This document shows positions 49,989 through 58,693 of a stretch of DNA of 64,000 nucleotides, one piece after another. The position numbers and the translations under genes were made by a program. The stretch covers positions 256,039 to 320,038 of the forward strand of contig JAHRFD010000002.1 in the NCBI GenBank assembly GCA_020882975.1, read 5' to 3'. The stretch is from Microcoleus sp. EPA2 (GTDB lineage Bacteria; Cyanobacteriota; Cyanobacteriia; Cyanobacteriales; Microcoleaceae). Positions within the stretch are counted from its first letter, which is position 1. Every line of letters begins with the position of its first letter. Under the pieces are notes generated by a model. It had not been told where the DNA came from. It saw nothing but the letters and a program-made list of their open reading frames with translations, and did not search any database.

Positions 49989-51455
49989 ATGGTTGAACCA
50001 GTTGCAGAGTTAAATGAAGGCCGATTTATTCAGACCCCAGACCTACTAAAAAAAACCAGCTCTCAGTTAGTCATATCTCCACAAACAGCTCTCAAAATTT
50101 CTAAACAAGACATTCGTTTGACTCTGAAAGCATCAACTCTAGACGGCGTTTTTGCCAGTGTTTTCGAGTCTGCCACCAGTGGCGTAATTCTCAGCAACTT
50201 CTTGCTCCAACTAGGTGCTACCAGCGTTGAAATAGGCCTATTATCTGCGATTCCGATGGTGGTGAATCTGCTGCAACCATTAGGGGCCTACATTGCCGAT
50301 CGCACCACCAGCCGCCACTGGTACAACCTGTTCGTATTCGGATTGTCGCGGCTGCTGTGGCTGGTGCTAGTCGTGGAAATTGTCTGGGGGAGACAAAACA
50401 CCGACTCCCACCTGCTACTGGAATGGACACTAGCAACTGCCTTGGCTGCTAGTTTACTGGCAGCTTTTGCCAATTCTAACTGGTTTAGTTGGATGGCCGT
50501 CGTGGTGCCTCACCGTTTGCGCGGACGCTATTTTGGCTTTCGCAACAGCGCTACCAGCTTCATCACTTTGCTGGGAGTCCCACTGATGGGATTGGCAGTT
50601 TCAACTTGGGGGACAGATCCGATTTTTGGCTACGGTATCGTCTTATTTTTGGGAGTGTTGGCGGGACTGATTAGTTTGGGGTTTCAATTCTTGATGGTGG
50701 ATGTGAATCCGCAAGTTTATGGAACCGATGAAGATGGGGAGCAATTCACGGAAAAATTAGGTCAAAACCAGACTAATTTTTTGACGGCGCTGCTGAAAGA
50801 TTCTAACTTTTTAATATTTTTATTTTACTTAATTTTATGGACATTTGCCGTTAATTTAAGTGCGCCTTTTTTTAATATTTACTTGCTGCAACAATTAAAT
50901 TTAGATGTGAGTTTAGTGACTATTTATAACAGCTTGAGTGCCGGGGCCAATCTGCTGCTGCTGCTGTTTTGGGGCAAATTAGCCGATCGCTGGGGAAATC
51001 GCCCGCTGCTAATTGCGCTTGGGTTATTGGTGGCAATCACACCTGTGCTGTGGTTGGTAACAGGCAATTACCCCATGGCGCTTTGGGTATGGCTACCACT
51101 ACTACATTTACTGGGAGGAACGACTTTAGGAGCGATCGAACTTTGTACTAAAAATATTCAAATGGAAATAGCACCAATTAAACAACCTTCGACTTATTTT
51201 GCGATCGCGGCGGCGGTTGCGGGAGTGGCGGGGGCTTGTGGAACTACCGCCGGTGGCTTTCTAGCTCAAGCACCGACGATGAGTTTAGGGGGATTGTTTG
51301 CCCTGTCGGCTGGTTTACGGCTGATTGCGCTTCTGCCTTTGGTTTTGGTGCGAGAACCTCGTAGTCTATCGTTGCGCGAGATCCTACCGGGTTTTTTACT
51401 TTTCCAGTTTAATCCGGGCGAATTAAGACTAAAAAGACAGCCAAAAGTTCCCTAA
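49989..51455 (+). CDS. Major facilitator superfamily transporter
   Basis: 488 residues with about 12 transmembrane helices in two halves joined by a cytoplasmic loop (about 240-265, TDEDGEQFTEKLGQNQTN). An MFS loop motif follows helix 2 (GAYIADRTTSRHW) and recurs in the second half (WGKLADRWGNRPL). The N-terminal 40 residues are a soluble extension. The substrate is unknown; it resembles cyanobacterial MFS proteins of unassigned function rather than a named sugar or drug exporter. It has a strong terminator. Confidence 0.88.
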   Translation: MVEPVAELNEGRFIQTPDLLKKTSSQLVISPQTALKISKQDIRLTLKASTLDGVFASVFESATSGVILSNFLLQLGATSVEIGLLSAIPMVVNLLQPLGAYIADRTTSRHWYNLFVFGLSRLLWLVLVVEIVWGRQNTDSHLLLEWTLATALAASLLAAFANSNWFSWMAVVVPHRLRGRYFGFRNSATSFITLLGVPLMGLAVSTWGTDPIFGYGIVLFLGVLAGLISLGFQFLMVDVNPQVYGTDEDGEQFTEKLGQNQTNFLTALLKDSNFLIFLFYLILWTFAVNLSAPFFNIYLLQQLNLDVSLVTIYNSLSAGANLLLLLFWGKLADRWGNRPLLIALGLLVAITPVLWLVTGNYPMALWVWLPLLHLLGGTTLGAIELCTKNIQMEIAPIKQPSTYFAIAAAVAGVAGACGTTAGGFLAQAPTMSLGGLFALSAGLRLIALLPLVLVREPRSLSLREILPGFLLFQFNPGELRLKRQPKVP

Positions 51456-51463
51456 AATAGCCG

Positions 51464-51516
51464 AAAAGCTGACAGATATTTGAAGGGAAACCTTCAAAAA
51501 ATCTATCAGCTTTTTT
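51464..51516 (+). terminator. Intrinsic terminator of the MFS gene
   Basis: Stem AAAAGCTGACAGAT with ATCTATCAGCTTTT, an inner TTGAAGG/CCTTCAA hairpin and a run of T at 51511-51516. It starts 9 bases past the stop codon. Confidence 0.85.
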
Positions 51517-51544
51517 CGGGGTGGGAATAGGGGAATTTATTAAT

Positions 51545-51576
51545 TCTGAGTCCTCAGTCCTCAGTCCTCAGTTTGG
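51545..51576. repeat. Short heptamer array (GTCCTCA)
   Basis: Three direct copies of GTCCTCA, a variant of the GTCATTA unit seen elsewhere in the window, in the gap between the MFS gene and rpsD. Confidence 0.7.
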
Positions 51577-51656
51577 TGTCAGAAACAATCAACAAAGAAC
51601 TGGAATAGTATCCAATTAATGATAGTTCCACCTTCAACCAACCGAGGATGAAAAAC

Positions 51657-52265
51657 TTAAGCTTGACGTGAATAGTATTCCACAACTAGCAGTTCGTTAA
51701 CCTGAAGCGCAATCCACTCGCGTTCCACAATGCCATTAACCTTACCAACCAGTTTTTGCTTATCAAATTCCAAGTGACTGGGCAAGTGAGCCAACCCTGG
51801 GTCTTTGAGATTCGCTTCCACCATTTGGCGCGAACGTTCCCGATTTTTTACCGAAATGACATCTCCAGGCTTGCACTGATAGCTGGCGATATTAACTTCG
51901 CGATCGTTCACAGTCACATGACCGTGATTGACCAATTGTCTAGCAGACGGAATGGTAGGAGCCATTCCCATCCGAAACACAGTGTTGTCCAAGCGCATTT
52001 CCAAAAATTGCAGTAACACTTGACCTGTGGAGCCGGTAACTCGACGAGCTTTCCGAACGTAACGCAGCAATTGACGTTCAGTTACACCGTAATTGAAACG
52101 AAGTTTTTGCTTTTCTTGCAAGCGAACCGCATACTCAGATAGCTTTTTGCGGTTTTGACCATGTTGCCCAGGTGGATAATCCCGTCTGGGTGTTTTGCGA
52201 GTCAGCCCAGGCAAATCCTTGAGGCGACGGACGATTCTTAATCGGGGACCCCGATATCGAGACAT
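51657..52265 (-). CDS. rpsD: 30S ribosomal protein S4
   Basis: 202 residues, [20 protein letters not shown], typical of cyanobacterial and plastid S4. It has the S4 RNA-binding domain ([35 protein letters not shown]). It is a primary 16S rRNA-binding protein that starts assembly of the 30S body. It stands alone here, outside the main ribosomal operon, as usual in cyanobacteria. The 299-base gap upstream (52266-52564) contains its promoter and leader and no supported gene. Confidence 0.97.
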   Translation of the reverse strand: MSRYRGPRLRIVRRLKDLPGLTRKTPRRDYPPGQHGQNRKKLSEYAVRLQEKQKLRFNYGVTERQLLRYVRKARRVTGSTGQVLLQFLEMRLDNTVFRMGMAPTIPSARQLVNHGHVTVNDREVNIASYQCKPGDVISVKNRERSRQMVEANLKDPGLAHLPSHLEFDKQKLVGKVNGIVEREWIALQVNELLVVEYYSRQA

Positions 52266-52564
52266 TGATTTTCCTCTCTAATGTCTGTATAAAATTTTAT
52301 ACAGGCTTTATACTTTGGCACTCTCAGGTGTAAAACGCTGAGATTTTTGGTTCTGCGAGACGACTTCCCGACGCAGAATTACTCTAACATCAGTAGTAGT
52401 CATCTCTCCCCAAACGTTGTTCGGAGCGGTGTCCGAAAGTTTCGGTATGCCCTGCCGTACTCAAATTTTGACCCGTTGCCGATCATATCACACAAAATCT
52501 CAAGTGAAAGCCGATCGCCCGATCGCACCAAATTAGTGACAAAAATTCATAAATTAAATCCGCC

Positions 52565-53194
52565 ATGCACCACCCCAAAGTTTCCCAAAGTTCGGTAACA
52601 CTCCCAGCAGCCCCAGGCTCACAGCCCAGTGGGCGCTGGATGTGGACCCTGGGTACACAACTAGCAACCATCGGTTTGTTGGCCACCATACTGCCTCCCA
52701 TGCCCGCATCAGCCATCACGATTAGATTCCCTCGCACTAAAAATGCCTATCGCGCCTGCTCTGTGGAACTAATGGGAGCCGGACTTACCGCAGATGCAGC
52801 GGCCAGCGCTTGCGCCGATGCACTCCACCCCCGCGACATCTCTAAGTGCGTGGTTCAAATCAACCGCAAAACGAATATTGCCGCGGTGGAGGCCCTTGCT
52901 AGCTGTCAGCGAGTGCGTCGCCCCCTAGATTTGGCAACTTGCGTAGTGGACATTAACACCAAATCTCGGACTACAACCACAACTCCGCTGTTGGTGCTCG
53001 ATGGGTGTCGCCGCAGCTTATTACCAGAACAATTTTCCGAATGCGTAGTCGGGTTGAGCCGTCAGGTTGACTTTTCGCTCGATCGCCTAATGAATACTTG
53101 TCTTGACACTAGGGAGAAAGTAAGTCAAGTAGACGATCGTCCCCCATCGACACCTCCTACGCTGCTGATTCCGCCACCTTCCAAATTAAATTAA
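52565..53194 (+). CDS. Exported cysteine-motif repeat protein
   Basis: 209 residues. A signal peptide or anchor lies at about 27-50 (WTLGTQLATIGLLATILPP, then ASA). The mature part has four repeats ending in a cysteine pair, for example ACADALHPRDISKCVVQI, SCQRVRRPLDLATCVVDI, GCRRSLLPEQFSECVVGL and a final NTC. The spacing of cysteines is regular (about 13 residues within a repeat), suggesting disulphide-stapled helices. I do not recognise the family; it appears cyanobacterial. Pro-rich C-terminus. Confidence 0.65.
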   Translation: MHHPKVSQSSVTLPAAPGSQPSGRWMWTLGTQLATIGLLATILPPMPASAITIRFPRTKNAYRACSVELMGAGLTADAAASACADALHPRDISKCVVQINRKTNIAAVEALASCQRVRRPLDLATCVVDINTKSRTTTTTPLLVLDGCRRSLLPEQFSECVVGLSRQVDFSLDRLMNTCLDTREKVSQVDDRPPSTPPTLLIPPPSKLN

Positions 53195-53450
53195 TTAGTT
53201 ATTAGTTGTTTGTTATTGGTTATTTGTTAGTAGTTATGTGTTATTGGTTAGTTGTTAGTGGTTGGTTCGGGGCTGGTAGTTGTTAGCTGTTGACAGCGAA
53301 CAGTCAACAGTCCAAATCAAATCATTCCGGTCTAACCACCAACAAATAACCAACAACAAACAACCCATAACCAACAACCAATAACCAATAACCAATAACC
53401 AATAACAAACAACCAATAACCAATAACCAATAACAACTAACTAATCATAA
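53194..53450. repeat. Long inverted heptamer array
   Basis: The left half (to about 53280) has GTTATTGGTTA-type units; the right half (from about 53335) has AACCAATAACC-type units, the complement. The two could form a long imperfect hairpin between the exported Cys-repeat gene and the rhodanese gene. It fills the whole 257-base gap. Confidence 0.85.
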
Positions 53451-53451
53451 A

Positions 53452-53799
53452 ATGTCACAAATTTTTGGTCAAATTACTGTCGAAGAATTAAGCCAGCGTT
53501 TAGCAGAAGCAACTACGGAGAGATTGCAGCTTGTAGATGTGCGAGAACCTCACGAAGTGGAACTCGCCTCACTCCCAGGATTTGCAATTTTTTCCCTCAG
53601 CGAATTTGCCACCTGGTCACAGGAAATAGACGATCGCCTCGATCGCGACACCGAAACCCTAGTTCTGTGTCATCATGGAGTGCGATCGGCTCAAATGTGC
53701 CACTGGTTGAGCGAGCGAGGCTTCACCAATGTTAAAAACATCATTGGCGGTATCGATACTTATGCAATGGTAGTCGATCGGACCATTCCCCGGTATTAA
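53452..53799 (+). CDS. Rhodanese-like sulfurtransferase
   Basis: 115-residue single rhodanese domain. The active-site loop is LCHHGVRSAQM with catalytic Cys, preceded by LVDVREPHEVELASLPG. It ends NIIGGIDTYAMVVDRTIPRY, common in small cyanobacterial rhodaneses. It transfers sulfane sulfur to an unknown acceptor. Its ATG is immediately after the heptamer array, so the ribosome binding site must lie in repeat DNA (CTAACTAATCATAAA). Confidence 0.9.
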   Translation: MSQIFGQITVEELSQRLAEATTERLQLVDVREPHEVELASLPGFAIFSLSEFATWSQEIDDRLDRDTETLVLCHHGVRSAQMCHWLSERGFTNVKNIIGGIDTYAMVVDRTIPRY

Positions 53800-53820
53800 C
53801 ACCAAATTAGAAAGCTCTCC

Positions 53821-53860
53821 GTTCTCTTCCTCTGCGCCCTCTGCGCCCTCTGTGGTTAAA
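53821..53860. repeat. Dispersed CTCTGCG-type repeat
   Basis: TTCCTCTGCGCCCTCTGCGC followed by CCTCTGTGGTTAAA. Same family as at 5885, 36571 and 58644; here between two convergent genes. Confidence 0.8.
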
Positions 53861-53894
53861 TAATTCATCATAAACCACAGAAAATAACCAACAA

Positions 53895-54830
53895 TCAAAA
53901 CAACCAACAATCAAAATAACCCGGCGGTGGTGCATCATCAAACAAAACTTGAGCTTTGTCTAAATTAGGTACAGATTCAGCTAATGCTGTACCTAACTTA
54001 ACTTCCAGCGCTCTGTCTGTTAAAGCAAAGGAAAATTGATGGTAATTTTGCAAAGAAGCAGCCCTAGAAACAATCTCATTGTTATCTAAAATCGGACTAT
54101 TACTGCCAATTAAAACAGTGTTAACGTCCTTCCAAGGGCAGACACATACCTGGGAAAAAGCACCTTGAAAAGTTTTGATTTTTTCTGCATAAAACTCATC
54201 TCTTTGCAGCAGATTGACTAGCACAACTCCTGCACTAGACAAATGTTTTTGGCAAAGTTCATAAAATTCCTTAGTTGCTAAGCGATGGGGAAAGTAGCCA
54301 TTGCCAAAAAACACATCAGTCATGATTATATCGTAGAGAATATCTGGTTTTTGCTGTTCCAGATACTCTCTGCCATCTTGAATTGCTACGGTGAGTCGTG
54401 AGTCTAATTTTACCCCAAAACACTGGGTAGCGGCTTCGATCGCGATCGGATCGACATCCGCACATTCAATGAGAGTTTCTGGCAAATAGTGATGCAAAAC
54501 TAAGGGAATTCTGCCACCACCAAACCCAGCTATGTAGATTTTTTGAGGTTGACTTTGCCACACCAAAGCTAACATCATCGCCTGAGTGTATTCAGAAACA
54601 AGATGTAAAGGATTATTTAAATCAAACACAGATTGCAATAAATCTGTATACAAATTTACCTTTTCTACTAAAGATAGCTTAATGCGCGATCGCTCTTTTT
54701 TAACTGCAACATAATGAACTCCAGAATCTTTACAAAAAATCATGCCATCTGGCTGTTGTTGCACCCAAGCCAGCCGCTGCTGAATGGCGGCTAAATTAAG
54801 AGTTTGCCAGTTTTTGCGATCGTCAATCAT
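53895..54830 (-). CDS. Spermidine-synthase-like methyltransferase-fold protein
   Basis: 311 residues. The central Rossmann domain has IYIAGFGGGRIPLVLHHYL, the acidic ECADVDPIAIEAATQ and YDIIMTDVFFGNGYF, the pattern of SpeE-type aminopropyltransferases. The GGG loop and DVDP are conserved, whereas the YHE of true spermidine synthases is not obvious, so a different transfer reaction is possible. An N-terminal extension of about 80 residues and a C-terminal tail (DDAPPPGYFDCWLF) are unassigned. It ends convergent to the rhodanese gene. Confidence 0.75.
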   Translation of the reverse strand: MIDDRKNWQTLNLAAIQQRLAWVQQQPDGMIFCKDSGVHYVAVKKERSRIKLSLVEKVNLYTDLLQSVFDLNNPLHLVSEYTQAMMLALVWQSQPQKIYIAGFGGGRIPLVLHHYLPETLIECADVDPIAIEAATQCFGVKLDSRLTVAIQDGREYLEQQKPDILYDIIMTDVFFGNGYFPHRLATKEFYELCQKHLSSAGVVLVNLLQRDEFYAEKIKTFQGAFSQVCVCPWKDVNTVLIGSNSPILDNNEIVSRAASLQNYHQFSFALTDRALEVKLGTALAESVPNLDKAQVLFDDAPPPGYFDCWLF

Positions 54831-54900
54831 CTAATATTAAATCTGCCTTATTTCCTAGTCCCCCTCTGTGGGGACGAAAGTCATCTAGAACCTAGAACCA

Positions 54901-55500
54901 TTAAGCCCGCTGATAGGCCACCAATTCCAAACCAGAAATCGAAAATTCCACCCTTTTCCAATCTTCCTTTTTACCATCAAAATTTTCAAACGCAGAATCA
55001 GTCAGCAAAATCTCTCCCTGTTGCGCCAAATCCTCTCCCAGCTTCGATGCCAGATTAAATTCCGAACCGTACATATCCTCTCCTTCCAGCATCAAAACAT
55101 CACCGTAGCCTATCCCGATGCACAGATAAATATCCATTTCAGGCGGTAGAGTAGTATTCACAGCCCCCGTATGCTTCAGAGAATCGATCGCAGCATCCAC
55201 AGCCGATTTTACATCAGGAAACACAGCAAAAATATTGTCAGCTTCCTCCTTCACTACAGTGCCACCATATTCAGCAATTACAGGATAGACAATTGCGTGC
55301 ATCCGGTGAATCATTGACAAAAAATGAATAATTCCGTAACGCACAGTTGTCCGAGAAAATCCCGACATATCGATGACCATAATCCCATGAGTTTGGCGAA
55401 AAGTTGCATTAATTTCAGCATCAATTTCTGCCATCTTTTCAGGACGTTCGTTTCTTTCTTGCAGTAATTCTCGCAGGTAAACACGGTTATTTGTTTTCAT
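54901..55500 (-). CDS. Class III nucleotidyl cyclase-like protein with altered active site
   Basis: 199 residues containing one cyclase homology domain (about 38-170). Asp44 (VIDMSGFSR) and Asp88 are in metal-binding positions. Lys84 (TVVKEEADNIFAVF) fits the adenine-specifying Lys. Asn149 is kept (MYGSEFNLASKL), but the transition-state Arg is Lys153. Activity is therefore uncertain; it may be a weak cyclase or a ligand-binding module. It starts 5 bp after the response regulator on the same strand, so the pair is very likely one signalling unit. Confidence 0.8.
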   Translation of the reverse strand: MKTNNRVYLRELLQERNERPEKMAEIDAEINATFRQTHGIMVIDMSGFSRTTVRYGIIHFLSMIHRMHAIVYPVIAEYGGTVVKEEADNIFAVFPDVKSAVDAAIDSLKHTGAVNTTLPPEMDIYLCIGIGYGDVLMLEGEDMYGSEFNLASKLGEDLAQQGEILLTDSAFENFDGKKEDWKRVEFSISGLELVAYQRA

Positions 55501-55505
55501 TTGTT

Positions 55506-56234
55506 TTAATTAAATTTCCAATCGCGACACACTTCTTGAGGGCGGCAACCCGGATGCAATGCACAATTTATACCATCCTTGCCATGATAATAATAGCAGA
55601 TTTTGCAAGGTCTAGTTTGCTCTAATTTTTTCATCAAAATTGTGCGGATAGTCTGCACTTTGTGGCGATATTTGTTCGCAGTCGAGTGACTGGGTTCAAT
55701 TGCCAAAGCTTGCTCGAAAGCAGCTAAGCTGGAATCGTACAACTTAATAATTTGGCCACTGTAGTTAGTCCAAGCATCGGCGCGGCTTTGATAGAGTTCG
55801 ATCGTACTTAAGTTTAAAATACCATATTCCGTCCAAGCGTCCGCCGAAGCTCGATCGAACTTAATATTGGCATGGAGTAAAACTTTTTTAATAGTTGCCA
55901 ACAGTTCCCTGGGCAGCCAAGGTTTGCTAACATAGGCTTCTGCGCTATCCATCGACCTGGCAAATAAATCTAACCGCTGTCCCTTCCCTGTTAAAAATAC
56001 TACCGGTATATTCCGAGTTTCAGGGTGAGCTTTAATTAAACTGCAAACACCGTAGCCGTCCAGGCGAGGCATCACGATATCTAATAGTATTAAATCGGGG
56101 TATTTTTTGGCGATTTGAGCGAGAGCTTCCACACCGTCAGATGCCTGCATTATATTCAATCCGCTGCAACTCAATTGATGTGAAATACACTCCCGTTGAC
56201 TGCGGGAATCTTCTACCACTAAAACTGTGCTCAT
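55506..56234 (-). CDS. Response regulator with helical repeats and Cys-rich tail
   Basis: 242 residues. The receiver domain (1-122) is intact: acidic pair Glu8/Asp9, phosphoacceptor Asp52 (LLDIVMPRLDG), Thr82 and Lys104 (VSKPW). It is followed by TPR-like helices (about 125-205: YDSSLAAFEQALAIEPSHS) and a C-terminal cysteine motif (CKICYYYHGKDGINCALHPG, then CRPQEVCRDW) with six Cys and two His that could bind metal. No DNA-binding output domain. Probably regulates the cyclase-like partner downstream. Confidence 0.87.
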   Translation of the reverse strand: MSTVLVVEDSRSQRECISHQLSCSGLNIMQASDGVEALAQIAKKYPDLILLDIVMPRLDGYGVCSLIKAHPETRNIPVVFLTGKGQRLDLFARSMDSAEAYVSKPWLPRELLATIKKVLLHANIKFDRASADAWTEYGILNLSTIELYQSRADAWTNYSGQIIKLYDSSLAAFEQALAIEPSHSTANKYRHKVQTIRTILMKKLEQTRPCKICYYYHGKDGINCALHPGCRPQEVCRDWKFN

Positions 56235-56673
56235 CTCTCCCTCCTTTTGTGTCTGAGGTCAAACTTTCTACCGCTTCGACTCGCCCTTGCTGAAATTAGT
56301 TTACCCAAAAAGGAAGCAAAAGTTTCAGATATTCATAAGTCGATACATTCGACCTCTCCTCAAAAGCCTGTCCCTCAATCATTATGGGAGATGTCTATTA
56401 GTCAAAGATAGAAGAGTTTCATGAGGGGTGATTTTTTTGAGTAGGGGACGCAACATCACCACAGATGGGGGCAAGCAGGGGGGATTGCCCCTACTTTTAC
56501 CCGCTGGTGCAGAGGCTTCGCATCCAGGGCTGTTGTTGCAGAAACGGCGATTAATCCCTATTTAATGGAAGTTTTAACAAACGAAGCAACACTGAAAATT
56601 CGGAGGAAAAGTTGGTTGTATTGAAAGAGATAATGGGCTACTGTATTACTGGAAAGTCATCTCTTGACAACAA
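56235..56673. other. Intergenic region
   Basis: About 440 bases between divergent genes. No gene, clear terminator or repeat family member is visible except a C/G-run around 56465-56500 (GGGGGCAAGCAGGGGGGATT) that resembles dispersed repeats. Confidence 0.5.
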
Positions 56674-57030
56674 ATGAATAGATTGCTCCTCACTTTACTG
56701 GTAAATCCGACCCTGTTAGGGTTTCTGATGTCTTTGAACGTGATGGTAAATCCCGTTCGCGCCGAAACTCCAGACGGGCCGACTAATGCACCCAACTGCG
56801 TCAAATCACCCCACACTCAGCGCTTGACTTGCCTGCGGCTTCCCGCCAAAACTGCGGCTTCCAATTCTAAAGTAGCCATTCGTTGGCAGCGCCAGAGTGA
56901 CGAACCGATTGCGATGTTGGACTTTACGGAAGAAGAAAGCGATGCAGCGGTGGCATTATTTGGTTGCGACTGCCCGCCGTGTATCAATTCGCTGCGCCAG
57001 TTGCGCGGTTTGCCGCCCCTAGCGAGTTAA
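56674..57030 (+). CDS. Small exported protein, unknown
   Basis: 118 residues with a signal peptide (about 1-30, ending NPVRAET). The mature part contains two Cys near NCVKSPHTQRLTC and a C-terminal FGCDCPPCINSLRQL motif with three closely spaced Cys, which might bind a metal or form disulphides. No family recognised. It is followed by a 230-base gap before sufE. Confidence 0.6.
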   Translation: MNRLLLTLLVNPTLLGFLMSLNVMVNPVRAETPDGPTNAPNCVKSPHTQRLTCLRLPAKTAASNSKVAIRWQRQSDEPIAMLDFTEEESDAAVALFGCDCPPCINSLRQLRGLPPLAS

Positions 57031-57261
57031 GCCCATCGCGCCCATACCGCTCTTTAGTCTACCTTCGATCGCACCCACAGCATCAGGATTTAGCCTACCG
57101 TAGCGGTTATTCCCAACTTGACTTGGAACAGATTCTTAAAAGGAAAAATTCCCCAAATTAAACTGTTAGTAAACCCATCCGTTATAAAAAATCAAATCCA
57201 TCGCACCCCTAGACAAAATTCCATATATAATATCAAAGAAGTAAACCGCTACAAGTGAATC

Positions 57262-57708
57262 ATGTCCGCAAACACCGCGCTACCCCCAGCCCTAGCCAAA
57301 ATCGTCCAGCGCTTTCAGCGACACGCCGACCCGAAACAGCGCTACGAACAACTGCTGTGGTATGCTAAGCGACTCCCAGCATTTCCCGAAGGCGATAAAC
57401 AGCCGGAAAACAAAGTTTCTGGCTGCGTGTCGCAAGTTTATATTACGGCAAATTTGACCGACGGAAAAGTTTTGTTTCAAGGGGATTCAGACGCTCAATT
57501 AGTCAAAGGATTAGTCGGCTTACTTGTGGAAGGTTTGAGCGGCTTAACTCCGGCTGAAATTGTTAACGTTACCCCAGATTTTATTCAAGATACGGGATTG
57601 AATGTGAGCCTGACACCTTCTCGCGCCAATGGATTTTACAACATCTTTCAAATGATGAGAAATAAAGCACTCGCTTGTGAATTTAGCCAGCAAGTCGCCG
57701 CCAATTAA
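57262..57708 (+). CDS. sufE: SufE family sulfur acceptor
   Basis: 148 residues of the SufE fold; the sulfur-accepting Cys is in KVSGCVSQVYITA near residue 55. SufE stimulates the cysteine desulfurase SufS and passes persulfide to the SufBCD scaffold for iron-sulfur cluster assembly, important for photosystem I. The length and the QLLWYAKRLPAFPEGDK start region are typical for cyanobacteria. A hydrolase gene follows 14 bases later. Confidence 0.93.
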   Translation: MSANTALPPALAKIVQRFQRHADPKQRYEQLLWYAKRLPAFPEGDKQPENKVSGCVSQVYITANLTDGKVLFQGDSDAQLVKGLVGLLVEGLSGLTPAEIVNVTPDFIQDTGLNVSLTPSRANGFYNIFQMMRNKALACEFSQQVAAN

Positions 57709-57722
57709 AAACCTAAACAGCC

Positions 57723-58628
57723 ATGACTCAAACTACAGATTTAACAAAAACTAATTCTACTAACTACCCAGGCACTGTTAAAGAATATCTCTGGTCGTGG
57801 AAAGAAACCTCAATTAAAGTTGTTTACGAAACCACAGGAGAGGGAACTCCTGTCTTGTTATTGCCGGCATTCAGTACGGTTTCGACGCGGGGAGAAATGC
57901 GTCCTTTGGCAGAATTATTGTCTCCCAATTTTCAAGTTGTGACTGTCGATTGGCCTGGTTTTGGCGATTCATCTCGCCCGCGGACGGACTATGAACCGTC
58001 ATTATATCATCAATTTTTGACGGATTTTGTGGGGGCTATTTTTAATAGTCCTGTGGCGGTAATTGCAGCGGGTCATGCTGCGGGTTATGTGATGGCATTA
58101 GCGCAATCTAAACCCCATGTTTGGTCAAAGATTGTGTTGGTGGCACCAACTTGGCGCGGGCCTTTACCGACGATGAGCAAACAGCAGAGTGGCTGGCACT
58201 CTATTGTGAGAGAATTAGTACGATCGCCTTTAGTGGGACAATTTCTTTACAAACTGAATACTGCGCCTTCTTTCCTCAGTTTGATGTATCGTCGCCATGT
58301 CTACACAGATGCGGCTAAAGTCACACCGGATTTTATTCACGGTAAGTGGCTAGTTACGCAGCAACCAGGTGCTCGGTATGGTTCGGCTGCTTTTGTGACT
58401 GGTGGTTTAGATCCGGTAAAAACGCGATCGGAATTTACGGATAAGTTTCAACAATTAGCAATGCCGGTAATGGTTGTAATTGCTGAAAATGCGCCTCCCA
58501 AATCTAAGGCTGAAATGGAATTTTTAGCGGAATTATCTGGTGTTGAATCGCGGGTGATTCCTGGTTCTTTGGGGACGCACGAAGAGAATGCTGTAGATTT
58601 GGCGAAGGTGATTAAATCTTTTATTTGA
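57723..58628 (+). CDS. Alpha/beta hydrolase-fold protein lacking the Ser nucleophile
   Basis: 301 residues of the alpha/beta hydrolase fold: VTVDWPGFGDSSRP oxyanion-region loop and a His near the C-terminus (GSLGTHEEN). At the nucleophile elbow the sequence is AAGHAAG, with Ala119 where Ser is usual (GxSxG); the codon is GCT. The protein may have lost hydrolase activity or use another mechanism, like some cyanobacterial and plant pseudo-hydrolases. It lies 14 bp after sufE and is probably cotranscribed. Confidence 0.82.
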   Translation: MTQTTDLTKTNSTNYPGTVKEYLWSWKETSIKVVYETTGEGTPVLLLPAFSTVSTRGEMRPLAELLSPNFQVVTVDWPGFGDSSRPRTDYEPSLYHQFLTDFVGAIFNSPVAVIAAGHAAGYVMALAQSKPHVWSKIVLVAPTWRGPLPTMSKQQSGWHSIVRELVRSPLVGQFLYKLNTAPSFLSLMYRRHVYTDAAKVTPDFIHGKWLVTQQPGARYGSAAFVTGGLDPVKTRSEFTDKFQQLAMPVMVVIAENAPPKSKAEMEFLAELSGVESRVIPGSLGTHEENAVDLAKVIKSFI

Positions 58629-58643
58629 GAGGATTAAGAGGGA

Positions 58644-58690
58644 TTGAACCACAGAGGGCGCAGAGAACGCAGAGAGAAGAGATGAGGGGA
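58644..58690. repeat. Dispersed CTCTGCG-type repeat, reverse orientation
   Basis: TTGAACCACAGAGGGCGCAG then AGAACGCAGAGAGAAGAG: complement of the family at 5885 and 53821. It forms the leader of the DUF6282-like gene. Confidence 0.8.
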
Positions 58691-58693
58691 TGA

